64,000 nucleotides of DNA, from positions 31,230,024 through 31,294,023 of the forward strand of contig CAIIXF020000006.1 of NCBI GenBank assembly GCA_903813345.2, given 5' to 3'. This document shows, piece by piece, positions 47,957 to 58,217 of this stretch (position 1 is the first letter of the stretch; every line of letters begins with the position of its first letter). The stretch comes from Owenia fusiformis (lineage: Eukaryota; Annelida; Polychaeta; Sabellida; Oweniidae). The position numbers and the translations under genes were made by a program. The notes beneath the pieces were generated by a model that was not told the origin of the DNA, did not search any database, and worked only from the letters and a program-made list of their open reading frames with translations.

Positions 47957-47999
47957 CCAAGATGGCGGCACTGAAAGTCACGTGATCTGGTCATGTGAC
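47957..47999. promoter_or_regulatory. Promoter-like cluster upstream of the NHERF-like gene
   Basis: About 75-115 bases upstream of the ATG are CCAAGATGGCGGC (47957-47969, a YY1-type motif often found at promoters) and the near-palindrome GTCACGTGATC TGG TCATGTGAC (47977-47999). The latter has two E-boxes of the TCACGTGA type favoured by MiT/TFE or USF factors. No TATA box is obvious. The function is inferred from position and motif only. Confidence 0.45.
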
Positions 48000-48370
48000 C
48001 TCGTACTAATTGACAAACATCCGTGAGCAGACCTGGCAACAATCATTACACCGTTTTTACGGGGAATCTCTTGCTCTTTTAAAATAGGCAAAGACTCAAC
48101 TTAGCCAGGTTGTTTTGAGGTAGTATGAGAAAATAGAGATAGGATTATGCGATTGGAAAGTTCATTCTAATCTTCCAAGCCAGGTGACATGGGCAGTATA
48201 GTACTGTACAGGGCTTTGTATAAAAAGACCTCCTCCCTCATACCCACCTACCCACCTACGTCATTGAATGGTTCAATTTTACTCAAAATAGCTCAATTAT
48301 TAACATTTCTACAATTCCGGCTTTACTTTATGACTAGACAGATCCACAAATAAAGGCAGGAATTATTCCT
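48000..48370. other. Intergenic, upstream of the NHERF-like gene
   Basis: No gene recognised between the promoter motifs and the LINE remnant. A short CACCTACCCACCTACG run is near 48245. Confidence 0.4.
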
Positions 48371-48924
48371 GAGCTCCCGGGGCAAAGATGGAGAAGACTA
48401 CTCAAGCTATATTGTATCAAGGAACAGAGCCAAGAAGGAAATACGAATTGCGGTCCGGGACTATGAACGAAAAATAGCAAAAATGGCCAAGAAAAACTCT
48501 AAAGTATTCTGGAGATATGCAAGTAAGAAAACAACTACTCATGACGGGATACCCCCACTCCGGAAAGATGATGGGACCCTCACATCAGACGATACAGAGA
48601 AAGCCGAAGTTCTGAATAGCCTTTTTACGAGTGTTTTTTCAAGGATGATATGGCTGATACTCCCCTGCTAGACTTTATATATATTGGATCATATATCCAG
48701 AAATGGGAAATTTTTGAAGAAGATAATGACCTCAGACTTAACAACCTCAAACTTACTTCATCACCTGGCCCAGATGGTACCAAGGGTCGTATATTCAAAG
48801 AACTACATGATGTTGTTAAGCGCCCTATTTACATCATTTTTTCGAAATCACTCGAGGAAGGTTGTATACCCAGAGACTGGAAACAGGCAAATATCACCCC
48901 AATCTACAAAAAATGGATAAATAA

Positions 48925-49326
48925 GTAGTTGATCTTTCATTTGACACCAAAAATAGCTCAAACAGACCACATCAGACTTGACACTAGATCATGAAAAAAT
49001 ATTTTTGATCTATCAATTTACATGTGTCAAGTTTTTAGCAATACCATAGAAAGATGGCATTGTTGTTTGCATTGATTATCCATTAATTTTTGATATGATT
49101 TTCAAGCATACGCCATCTTTTAATCAAAGAGTTATTTAAAACATACATTTTGTGAAAAGTGGTAATTCACTTTTTTCAATCTCTGAATTTCAAATGCCAT
49201 TTTCTATGCGAATAATTTTTTTTTCACTTCAGTATTATCCCAAATTAAAGTTTTTATCATATTTGATTGACTGTGTGAGTGACATGTCTCAAATAATATT
49301 TTGTCCTTTTTCCTTCAAAAATAGGC
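48925..49326. other. Segment replacing part of the LINE reverse transcriptase
   Basis: Coding similarity stops after ITPIYKK (about 48912) and resumes at HCLFNHLKANK (about 49327). About 400 bp of AT-rich sequence lies between, and the expected 25-30 residues of RT are missing. It is a replacement (deletion plus insertion), not a simple insertion. The inserted sequence is not identified. Confidence 0.6.
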
Positions 49327-49673
49327 GCATTGCCTGTTTAATCATCTTAAGGCTAATAAAATCATATCTTCGACACAACATGGATTTCTACCCCAAAGAT
49401 CCTGCATCACTAACTTACTGCAAGTCCTAGAAGCTTGGACCCGTGTCCTCGATGCAGGTGGCGCCACAGACTGTATATATTTAGATTTTGCGAAAGCGTT
49501 CGATTCTGTGAGTCACGCAAGGTTGCTTACTAAGCTTGGACAGCTTGGCATTAAGGGAGTTGCTTACAAATGGATCGAAAATTTCCTCACTGACAGATCT
49601 CAGAGAGTCTCACTAAATGGTAAAGAGTCATCATGGACCACCGTAACCTCTGGAATTCCTCAAGGAACTGTCC

Positions 49674-50603
49674 TTGGGCCGATTTTGTTTATTGTATATA
49701 TACGATATGCCTAATGTCGTGACAAACAGCAAGATAGCTCTTTTCGCTGATGACACCAAGTTTTACAGAGAAGTTAGGAACAAAGATGACACAGATGAAC
49801 TCCAAAATGACCTCAATACAATACAAGCATGGGCTTCCAAATGGAAATTACAATTTAACCCAAACAAATGTACTGTCCTGAGAGTGGGAAATATGAAACC
49901 AGAACCTAACTATAATATGACTGATGCACAAAGTGGGAAAAACATGATATTAAAAAATAGCAGTGTGGAAAGAGATCTAGGTGTTTACATTGACTCAAAT
50001 TTGAAATTCTCCGAACATGTTACAATAACTGCAAATAAAGCAAATAAAGTTTTAGGAGTAATAAAACGAAGCTACAAGTATATTGATGAGGACTCACTTA
50101 AGCTACTTTTCAATGGCCTTGTCCGTCCAATCTTGGAATACGGGAACTCAGTTTGGAGCCCACAGTATAAAAAAGACATTGAAGCCATTGAAAATATACA
50201 GAGGAGAGCAACAAGACTTTTACCAAACCTCAGGCAATTAACATACCCCGAAAGACTAGCCACACTAGACATGACAACATTGGCATTTAGGAGGCTACGA
50301 GGAGATATGATTGAGATGTACAAGATCATGAACAATTTCTACGACATCAACCCAAAGACTATCTTTCCTCAATTGGACAATATAACAAGACAACCAGCAA
50401 GAGGACACACAATGTACCCCGTAAAACGACAACACTGTAGACTTAACACGAGGCAGCATTTCTTTTCCAACAGAATCATATCACCCTGGAACAAACTGCC
50501 TGAATATGTTATCCAAGCAAAAAGTGTTGACCAGTTCAAGAACTGGTTGGATGACCATTGGTACATCCACCCACTGAAATTAGACTGGGAGCATAAGCCT
50601 TAA
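49674..50603 (+). pseudogene. LINE reverse transcriptase C-terminal part (longest open piece)
   Basis: About 300 codons still open, from just before the FADD catalytic motif (SKIALFADDTKFY) through WASKWKLQFNPNKC, the thumb and the C-terminal region to TAA. The upstream RT palm (motifs A and B) is in a different frame at 49400-49700, so the reading frame is split between motif B and motif C and the enzyme cannot be made as one chain. Confidence 0.85.
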
Positions 50604-50819
50604 TTGAATATATGCCAAAATTAATTGGCTTGATGTGTATACCAAATACACACACCCATACAGGCAAAAGGCTACATAAGCCTACAAGCAGGTGTTTTTC
50701 TTATCTTATCATATGGATGCATTTTAATGTGTAATGACCCAAGGGCGCCCCAAGGGAATAAATAACTAACGACCGCGAGCACATTGGTCCAACAAGCCAG
50801 ATAAAGAAATTGAAACAAA

Positions 50820-50910
50820 GTGTGCTAAATTCGATGCCCCGAGTGGGAATCGAACCCAGCAGGGATGTAGTAGCAACTTGCTGTCAAGGGTCGTTACAAA
50901 TGCATCTATA
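50820..50910 (-). repeat. tRNA-like T-arm, probable SINE or tRNA relic
   Basis: On the minus strand CTGGGTTCGATTCCCAC is a near-canonical tRNA T-arm/B-box, followed by TCGGGGCA like an acceptor 3' strand. The 5' half (A-box and matching acceptor strand) is not recognisable upstream, so this is not a functional tRNA. A tRNA-derived SINE fragment is likely. Confidence 0.4.
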
Positions 50911-50982
50911 ATTCATCATAAACCATAAGATTTAATAAAGGTAAGATTTTTAAAACTGAACCTTCAAAGACCCCAAGTTTGG

Positions 50983-51136
50983 TGTATTAACGAAAACGCA
51001 ATTCAATATTTAGTCCCGATCGCTTTTGTTACGTTGACGATCTTCATGAATATTGCCAATGTGACAATATTCATGAAGATCGCCAACGTAACAAAAGCGA
51101 GGGGCTAAATATGTGAATTGCGTCTTCGTTAATATA
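50983..51136. repeat. Compact fold-back (hairpin) element, ~72-bp arms
   Basis: The left arm (about 50983-51055) and right arm (51065-51136) are inverse over about 72 bp with few mismatches, around a 9-bp loop. Matching landmarks include CGCTTTTGTTACGTTG against CAACGTAACAAAAGCG, and ATCTTCATGAATATTG against CAATATTCATGAAGAT. It resembles a MITE that is almost pure palindrome, or the mirror joining of two TIRs. No gene. Confidence 0.85.
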
Positions 51137-51463
51137 CAAAACATAGAACCGCCTGCATATTCTCAAACTAGACTATTAACTTTGAGCCAAATTATTGTCC
51201 ACAACTTGACTTAAGTGGTGTAGAATCGAGGAATAAAAATATCTTACCGGAAACGAAGCCCGGAAGTTCTTCTATCTTGTTACGCTGACGTATCGTCAGC
51301 TTAATTAACTAGGCGAGTACCAGTGATTTTGGTCCCCCTTTTTAAATGCCCTTACTGGCCCTGATTGTGTATAAGATAATAAGGGAAAGAGCTAGGTCAC
51401 CATATAAATCAATGGAGAGTAGGACCATAAATTAATAGGACACCCTTTTACACCGGGTCTTAC

Positions 51464-51601
51464 CTTCAAATTACCCATCTTAGAACCCCACATGTTGTAC
51501 ATGAATTCTACACAATATCTCCCCTTTTCTGCAATTGTAGGACTTTTCAGTATTGCTGTTTCGCCTCTTGTTTCCCGTTGCTTCAGCCAACAGATACCTT
51601 T
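51464..51601 (-). pseudogene. MAM-domain exon with a frame shift
   Basis: On the minus strand, after a TTTGCATTGAACAG acceptor-like site, one frame reads ERYLLAEATGNK. The neighbouring frame continues RGETAILKSPTIAEKGRYC, then VEFMYNMWGSKMGNLK up to AAG|GTAAGA. The joined pattern (Y-L-x-A-E-A, G-E-T-A-x-L-x-S-P, C-V-E-F-x-Y-x-M-x-G, M-G-x-L) is that of a MAM domain, an extracellular adhesion module. The frame changes near AACAAGAGGCG. No other exon of such a gene was found nearby, so this is probably a relic, though a sequence error in a live exon is possible. Confidence 0.5.
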
Positions 51602-51719
51602 CTGTTCAATGCAAACAAAATATAATTCCATTATCAGAGACCCGAATGACCTGTATCTCATATATATATCACTACTGAAAATAACTTTGAAAAAAGAAAA
51701 CTATTTACAAAGCTGAGAC

Positions 51720-52440
51720 TCAGTGACCATTCATTAGAGGTTGAAGCAGGAAGATACAAAAATAAAAATGTAAATGAACGCAAATGTAACTGAGGAAAAC
51801 AAGTTCCTACATTATGTCATACAAATCAAATATGGAGGAAGTCCTGCATTTCATTGACATGTGCTTTAAGAAAAGAAATCTATAACATCGCAACCATTAC
51901 AACACAATATATATATTTGTAGATTAATATGACTGTATAAATGTAACTGTATAAATGTAGTTTGTATAATTGTAGTCTGGCCATGCCCTGATAACACAGT
52001 GGCCGTGCCTTAATAAATTCTAAATTCTATAATATTGTATATAAAGAAAGCATAAGAAAGTCAAGAAAACGTAAGGGCTTCAAAAAAGAACTTAGGCTTA
52101 CCTGTTTTAAATCAGCAAATTAAATTCATGAAAATGAAAGACATATGATATTTGGAAAAAAATAACTTTAAAAATAGTTACAAGAATAAGTCAATATAAA
52201 CGCATGGGTAATAGTCTGGCAGAAACTTCCAAGCTAATCGTTTTCTTCGGATTACAATGTTTTTTCAGAGATAACAATCTGTTGCGTTTTTTTATACGCA
52301 TTGTATAATTCAACATAAACTAAGAATTAATAACTTCTAATAATTTAGAAATAATTCTAATGATCTTTTTAATAATCTTTAAAATTGAACCTTTCAAAGA
52401 CTGTATCATGTCCAACGTACGTTGGAAGGTGGGTGCGAGG
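51720..52440. other. Intergenic, no gene seen
   Basis: AT-rich and unique-looking, with no supported gene or repeat boundaries. Confidence 0.4.
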
Positions 52441-52459
52441 TAGGCGGTTTTTATACAAA

Positions 52460-52765
52460 GCCACAGGCAAGTACAAGGCTCGAATATTACGAGCTATTAT
52501 GAGCCTCGTAACAGGCACCGTACGAGCAAGTACGGGGATCGAAAATTACGATTTATTATGGGGCTCGTTACGGGCACCATTCTGTCAAGTACGGGAGTCG
52601 AAAATTACGAGCTATTACGGGCCTTGTAATCACAAGCTCTTACGAGGCTCGAAAATTACAAGCAATTACGAGACTCGTAACGAGGCCCAAACGAGGTTGT
52701 ACAGGCTCCGTTGACACAACGAGCTCCATGCGGGCTTGTACGGGGTCCGATGTAATTTGCCTGTG
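52460..52765. repeat. TCGTAA-rich repeat, copy 2 (inverted to 44400-44815)
   Basis: Starts CACAGGCAAGTACAAGGCTC and ends GATGTAATTTGCCTGTGT, the reverse complement of the start of copy 1. The shared interior includes GAAAATTACAAGCAATTACG, CGAGGCCCAAACGAGGTTGT and TCGTTGACACAACGAGCTC-like pieces. Copy 1 has extra 59-bp tandem units that this copy lacks. Confidence 0.8.
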
Positions 52766-52859
52766 TATGTACTCGTATAGGCTTTCAAGAGAACTGTTGA
52801 AATCCCATGATAACTAATGAATGAATTTTGCAGTTGACAATATATTATATACAGAATAT

Positions 52860-53250
52860 CACATCATTGAGTGATATCATGGGCTCTATCAGAGGTAGAG
52901 CCCATGGTGATATCAAATATCAACACGAGTGAGCGAAGCGAATGAGCGTTGTATTTGATATCTACGAGGCGATAAAATGATATCACGAGAAATTATGTGA
53001 TATTGGGTTTATCCCATGATTACAATCACCTTGTGATGTTCTGATCCAGTTTCCAGGACATTGGCAGACAATATAAACTAGAAATTAGAACATCAATTGA
53101 ATATTTGAAACACTTTAATTTTAACAATTAAAAGAGACAAAGAATTTCATCAGCTATTGCCCCGAACCGGTCCGTCTTCTCTCTGCAAGCAGATTGCCCC
53201 GAACCGGTCCGTCTTCTCGCTGCAAGCAGGATGAAATTCTTTGTCACAAA
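52860..53250. repeat. Cluster of hairpins and a 37-bp tandem duplication
   Basis: ATGGGCTCTA/TAGAGCCCAT form a hairpin at 52879-52905. GATATCAAATATCAAC is mirrored by GTTGTATTTGATATC around a GAGTGAGCGAAGCGAATGAG loop. At 53156-53192 and 53193-53229 a 37-bp unit (ATTGCCCCGAACCGGTCCGT, CTTCTCTCTGCAAGCAG) is repeated with one change, and the pair is enclosed by a perfect 16-bp inverted repeat (GACAAAGAATTTCATC, 53136-53151 and 53230-53245). No coding content. Confidence 0.75.
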
Positions 53251-53974
53251 GTTTGGCATTTTTTATAAAATCAAACGCGCGTCATTGAAACTCACAAGAT
53301 GTAAATAGCATGTCACTTACATCATACCTTGATGGGGAAAAATAGATCTTATATGTAAGAAGTACTAAATAAAAGTTATCGTGAAAATGAGACAGTCGTT
53401 CTCGAGAGAAAAGAGCATAAATGCGCATTTAGAGAGTTTTGGTCCGTTTAAAAATCTGTAAAAAATTGGGGTACTTAAAAGCATCGAGAGGCATCATATA
53501 GACACGAGGAAGTCAATATTGAGCAAGTTATGGCTGTTTTAAATTCAAATAAAACCGTTAAACCGTACCGGTCCAGCTTTTGACCCGTACCGGTCAATTT
53601 TCGTTAGCTGCGTATACCAAGGGTGATATTAAAGATAGCAGAACTACCGAGCAACCGTATGGCATAAATATTGTTTCTGACAATTTAACAATATTTTAGG
53701 CCGAGCCTACAAACATGCATCATTTATTGTCATCTCTTTTTTAAAAATTCTCAAAGTGCATACTTTATTTCAGGAAAACTAAGATTACAATAATATTTCA
53801 TTTTTCTATACATTTGTATTTGTACTGTATTGTGTTTATATTGTATTATATATATTGTTTTCCCCAAGAAAAACGTTCATGAATAATTTTATTTATCAAA
53901 TCACTGATTCACTGATTCAACGACAGACTTTCATCAATCTCAACAATTATGAAGTCCAACTTTGATATAGTTAT
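53251..53974. other. Intergenic, no gene seen
   Basis: AT-rich. Two CGTACCGGTC pieces near 53565-53590 recall the CCGGTCC of the neighbouring duplication. Nothing else recognised. Confidence 0.35.
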
Positions 53975-56080
53975 TTATTAGGAGGCCCTTCAAGGGGCCT
54001 CCTATCATTTTTGTAGTTACTCTTCTTTATTAGGAGGCCCTTCCAGGGGGCCTCCTATAGTTTTTGTAGTTATTCTTCTTCTTCTTCTTCTTCTTCTTCT
54101 TATTATTCTTTTTAGCATTTTTTCTCCTACTTCTAGCTAGGTCTGAATTAACTCTTATATGCTCCTACTAGGGACATGAGCTGGACTTGTCGGGAAATTA
54201 GTTCATATCTAGGTCAAGGTCAAAGGTCAAAATCTAGGTCAAATCTAAGTTTTTTTTAAGTTTCTCAGATTTCGTCCTCATACTTCATTATTTCTTGCGA
54301 TGAATTAAAATGTAACTAGATATAAGCATTCTCTACAAATTGTCCACTATATGTACGCGTTAATTTTTTACCGTTTTTGAGATATTTGACGTCAAAAAAC
54401 GGTCAAAAAAGGTCATTTTTCAACTTGCTTCAATTTGACCAAATTTTTTTTTAAAAAGCATCTACAAAGTCTCAGGAGTTCAAATCTGACCTCAGATTTG
54501 ACCTTTGACCTTTAGTTGACCTTCTGTGACCTTCGAAAGGTCAAAAAAGTTGATTTTTAAAATTGATTTTTTGGATTCAAATTTAGGTCAGCTTAATTAC
54601 AAAGGACATACTGAGCTCTGAAAAAGTAAAATTTTCAAGGTCAAAGGTCAAGGTCATCAAATAAGATAACAAACTGTGCTATCTAAGTTTCTCAAAATTC
54701 GAGACTACAAATCAATATTTTTGGTTGAAAGTCAGAATATATATTCCTCTAAAGGTACTACACATATTAGCAATTGACTATCTATTAAAATTTTACACCA
54801 GTTTTGAGATATAAGAGCTCAAGAACTGAAAAAAGGTCAAATTTCGAAAATTTTGAAGGTCAAATTTCAACTTGCTTCAAATTGACCAAATGTTTTTTTA
54901 AAAAGCATCTACAAAGTCTCAGGAGTTCAAATTTGACCTCAGATATGACCTTTGACCTTTAGTTGACCTTCTGTGACCTTTGAAAGGTCAAAAAAGTTGA
55001 TTTTTCAAATTGATTTTTTGGATTCAAATTTAGGTCAGCTTAATGACAAAGGACATACTGAGCTCTGAAAAAGTAAAATTTTCAAGGTCAAAGGTCAAGG
55101 TCATCAAATAAGATAACAAACTGTGCTATCTAAGTTTCTCAAAATTCGAGACTACAAATCAATATTTATGGTTGAAAGTCAGAATATATATTCCTCTAGA
55201 GGTACTACACATATTAGCAATTGACTATCTATTAAAATTTTGCACCAGTTTTGAGATATAAGAGCTCAAGAACTGAAAAAAGGTCAAATTTCGAAAATTT
55301 TGAAGGTCAAATTTCAACTTGCTTCAAATTGACCAAAATTTTTTTTAAAAAGCATTTACAAAGTCTCAGGAGTTCAAATTTGACCTCAGATTTGACCTTT
55401 GACCTTTACTTGACCTTCTGTGACCTTCGAAAGGTCAAAAATGTTGATTTTTCAAATTGATTTTTTGGATTCAAATTTAGGTCAGCTTAATCACAAAGGA
55501 CATACTAAGCTCTGAAAAAGTACAATTTTTAAGGTCAAAGGTCAAGGTCATCAAATTAGGTCACAAACTGTGCTATCTAAGTTTCTCAGAATTCAAGACT
55601 ACAAATCAATATTTTTGGTTGAAAGTCAGGATATATATATTCCTCTAGAGGTACTTCACATATTAGGAATTGACTATCTATTAAAATTTTGCACCAGTTT
55701 TGAGATATAAGAGCTCAAGGACTGAAAAAAGGTCAAATTTCGAAAATTTTCAAGGTCAAATTTCAACTTGCTTCAAATTGACCAAATGTTTTTTAAAAAA
55801 GCATCTACAAAGTCTCAGGAGTTCAAATCTGACCTCAAATTTGGCCTTTGACCTTTAGTTGACCTTCTGTGACCTTCGAAAGGTAAAAAAAGTTGATTTT
55901 TCAAATTGACTTTTTGGATTCAAATTTAAGTCAGCTTAATCACAAAAGACATACTGAGCTCTGAAAAAGTAAAATTTTCAAGGTCAAAGGTCAAGGTCAT
56001 CAAATTAGGTGACAAACTGTGGTATCTACGGGGCCTCCGTAAGATTGCTTGCAATCTTAGATCGTTAGATCTCTAGTTTA
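53975..56080 (+). mobile_element. Helitron-like satellite-carrying element, copy 1
   Basis: Left side: AGGAGGCCCTTCAAGGGGCC followed by TCCTAT (a hairpin), then the same start again about 53 bp later, then a CTT microsatellite (54069-54100). The body has four tandem units of about 449 bp. The right side has GGGGCCTCCG, a perfect 9-bp-stem hairpin TAAGATTGC-TT-GCAATCTTA (56040-56059), then 17 bases ending in CTAG (56073-56076) and T. A hairpin shortly before CTRR is the 3' signature of Helitrons. No Rep/helicase is present, so it is non-autonomous. Elements with internal tandem repeats are known for Helitron relatives. Confidence 0.6.
54180..56025. repeat. Tandem satellite, ~449-bp units, AGGTCA-rich
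   Basis: TTGACCTTCTGTGACCTTCG recurs at about 54515, 54963, 55411 and 55859. Each unit also contains AAGGTCAAAGGTCAAGGTCA, GATTCAAATTTAGGTCAGC and CTTGCTTCAAATTGACC. The last phrase and the T-run after it are shared with the satellite at 1430-4785, so the two satellites have a common ancestor. Confidence 0.85.
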
Positions 56081-58217
56081 TTTATCTATTATTCAAAGGT
56101 CAAAGGTCAAAATCTAGGTCAAATCTAAGTTTTTTTCAAGTTTCTCAAATCCTGACACTACACTTCAATATTTTTGGCTGAATTTTTGCATACAGATAGA
56201 TATTAGTATTCTATTAGTCTTAGCCTTTTGCCGTCTAGAGAAATTTTGCCTAGATTTTGAGATATTGAAGGTCAAAAAAGGTCAAAAAAGGTCTTTTTTC
56301 AACTTGCTTCAAATTGACCAAATCTGACCTTACTTTTGACCTTTGACATTTGGTTGACCTTCAGTGACCTCCGAAAGGTCAAAAAAGTTGTTTTTTCAAA
56401 TCGATTTTCTGGATTCAAATTTAGGTATATTTATTCACAAAAGACCTTCTGAGGTCTAAAAAAGTAAAATTTGCAAGGTCAAAGGTCAAGGTCATCAAAC
56501 GAAATCACAAACTGTGTTTTCTAAGTTTCTCAAAATTGGAGACTACAAATCAATTTATTTTACTGAAAGTCAGGATATGTATTCCTCTAAAGGTTCTACA
56601 CATATTAGCAATTGACAATTTATTAAAATTTTGCTCCAGTTTTGAGATATTAGAACTCAAAAACTGAAAAAAGGTCAAATTTCGAAATTTTTCAAGGTCA
56701 AATTTCAACTTGCTCTAAATTGACCAAACTTTTTTTTTAAATGCATCTACAAGATCTCAGGAACTCAAATCTAACCTATGTCAAACCTAGTTTTGACCTA
56801 TGACCTTTACTTGACCTTCAGTGACCTTCGAAAGGTCAAAAAAGTTGATTTTTCAAATTGATTTTCTGGATTCAAATTAAAGTTTATTCAATCAGAAAAG
56901 ATATATTGAGGTCTAAAAAAGTAAAATTTTCAAGGTCAAAGGTCAAGGTCATCAAACAAGATCACAAACTGTGTTTTCTGAGTTTCTCAGATTTCGTCCT
57001 CATACTTCATTATTTCTTGCGATGAATTAAAATGTAACTAGATATAAGCATTCTCTACAAATTGCTCACTATATGTACGCGTTAATTTTTTACCGTTTTT
57101 GAGATATTTGACGTCAAAAATCGGCAAAAATCGGTCATTTTTCAACTTGCTTCAAATGAACCAGATTTTTTTTAAATCATCTACAAGATCTCAGGAACTC
57201 AAATATGTCCTTACTTTTGACCTCCGACCTTTGGTTGACCTTCGGTGACCTTCGAAAGGTAAAAAAAGTTGTTTTTTCAAATTGATTTTCTGGATTCAAA
57301 TTTAGGTATATTAGATCACAAAGGACCCACTGAGGTCTAAAAAAGTAAAATTTGCAAGGTCAAAGGTTAAGGTCATCAAACTAAATCACAAACTGTGTTT
57401 TCTAAGTTTCTCAAAATTGGAGACTACAAATCAATACTTTTTCATGAAAGTCAGGGTATATATTCCTCTATAGGTTCTACACATATTAGCAATTGACTAT
57501 TTATTAAAATTGTGTACCAGTTTTGAGATATTGGAACTCAAAAACTGAAAAAAGGTCAAATTTCGAAACTTTTCAAGACTAAATTTCTTCTTGCTTCAAA
57601 TTGACCAATCTTTTTTTTAAAAACTCATCTACAAGTTCTCAGGATTCCAAATCTAACCTTACTTTTGACCGTTGACCTTTGGTTGACCTTCAGTGACCTC
57701 CGAAAGGTCAAAAAAGTTGATTTTTCAAATCGATTTTCTGGATTCAAATTTAGGTATATTTATTCACAAAAGACCTTCTGAGGTCTAAATAAGTAAAATT
57801 TGCAAGGTCAAAGGTCAAGGTCATCAAACGAAATCACAAACTGTGTTTTCTAAGTTTCTCAAAATTGGAGACTACAAATCAATATTTTTAAATGAAAGTC
57901 AGAATATATATTCCTCTACTAAAGGTTCTACACATATTAGCAATTGATTATCTATTAAAATTTGGCTCCAGTTTTGAGATATTATAGCTCAAAAACTGAA
58001 AAAAGGTCAAATTTCGGAATTTTTCAAGGTCAAATTTCAACTTGCATTAATTCGACCAAACCCTTTTTAAAAATCATCTACAAGTTGTCTGGAGTTCATA
58101 TATGACCTTGTATTAGAGATTTGACCTTTGGCTGGCCTTTGAATGTTCAGAAACGAATATAGGGCCTCCGTAAGATTGCTTGCAATCTTAGATCGTTAGA
58201 TCTCTAGTTTATTTATA
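56081..58217 (+). mobile_element. Helitron-like satellite-carrying element, copy 2
   Basis: Immediately follows copy 1 and lacks the AGGAGGCCC start. It opens with TTCAAAGGTCAAAGGTC, carries more diverged units (GACCTTCAGTGACCTCCGAA and similar), and ends with the same terminus: GGGCCTCCG, hairpin at 58171-58190, CTAG at 58204-58207, then TTTATTTAT. A sentence of copy 1 (TCAGATTTCGTCCTCATACT, CTCTACAAATTG, ATGTACGCGTTAATTTTTTA) reappears at 56990-57090, so the composite arose by internal duplication. Confidence 0.6.

Larger units (their letters stand above)
48370..50720 (+). mobile_element. CR1/L2-type non-LTR retrotransposon (LINE), 5'-truncated and broken
   Basis: Fragments of an ORF2 reverse transcriptase in several frames. 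The piece before RT (NRAKKEIRIAVRDYERKIA, SKVFWRYASKK) is at 48430-48640; SSPGPDG is at 48758-48780; motif A (IYLDFAKAFDSVSH) near 49480; motif B (SGIPQGTVLGPILF) near 49650; catalytic FADD near 49745. A CR1/L2-like C-terminus (RQHFFSNRIISPWNKLPEYV) is near 50455, with a stop at 50601-50603. The endonuclease and 5' half are absent. It is non-functional: a frame shift near 48645, a foreign stretch replacing part of RT at 48925-49325, and another shift near 49697. The 3' tail ends near CTTATCTTATCAT. RNA-mediated transposition is the family's mode. Confidence 0.88.

Noticed and set aside
50845-50905. A functional tRNA gene
   Set aside because: Only the T-arm and acceptor 3' strand look right; the D-arm, anticodon arm and pairing acceptor 5' strand are not found.
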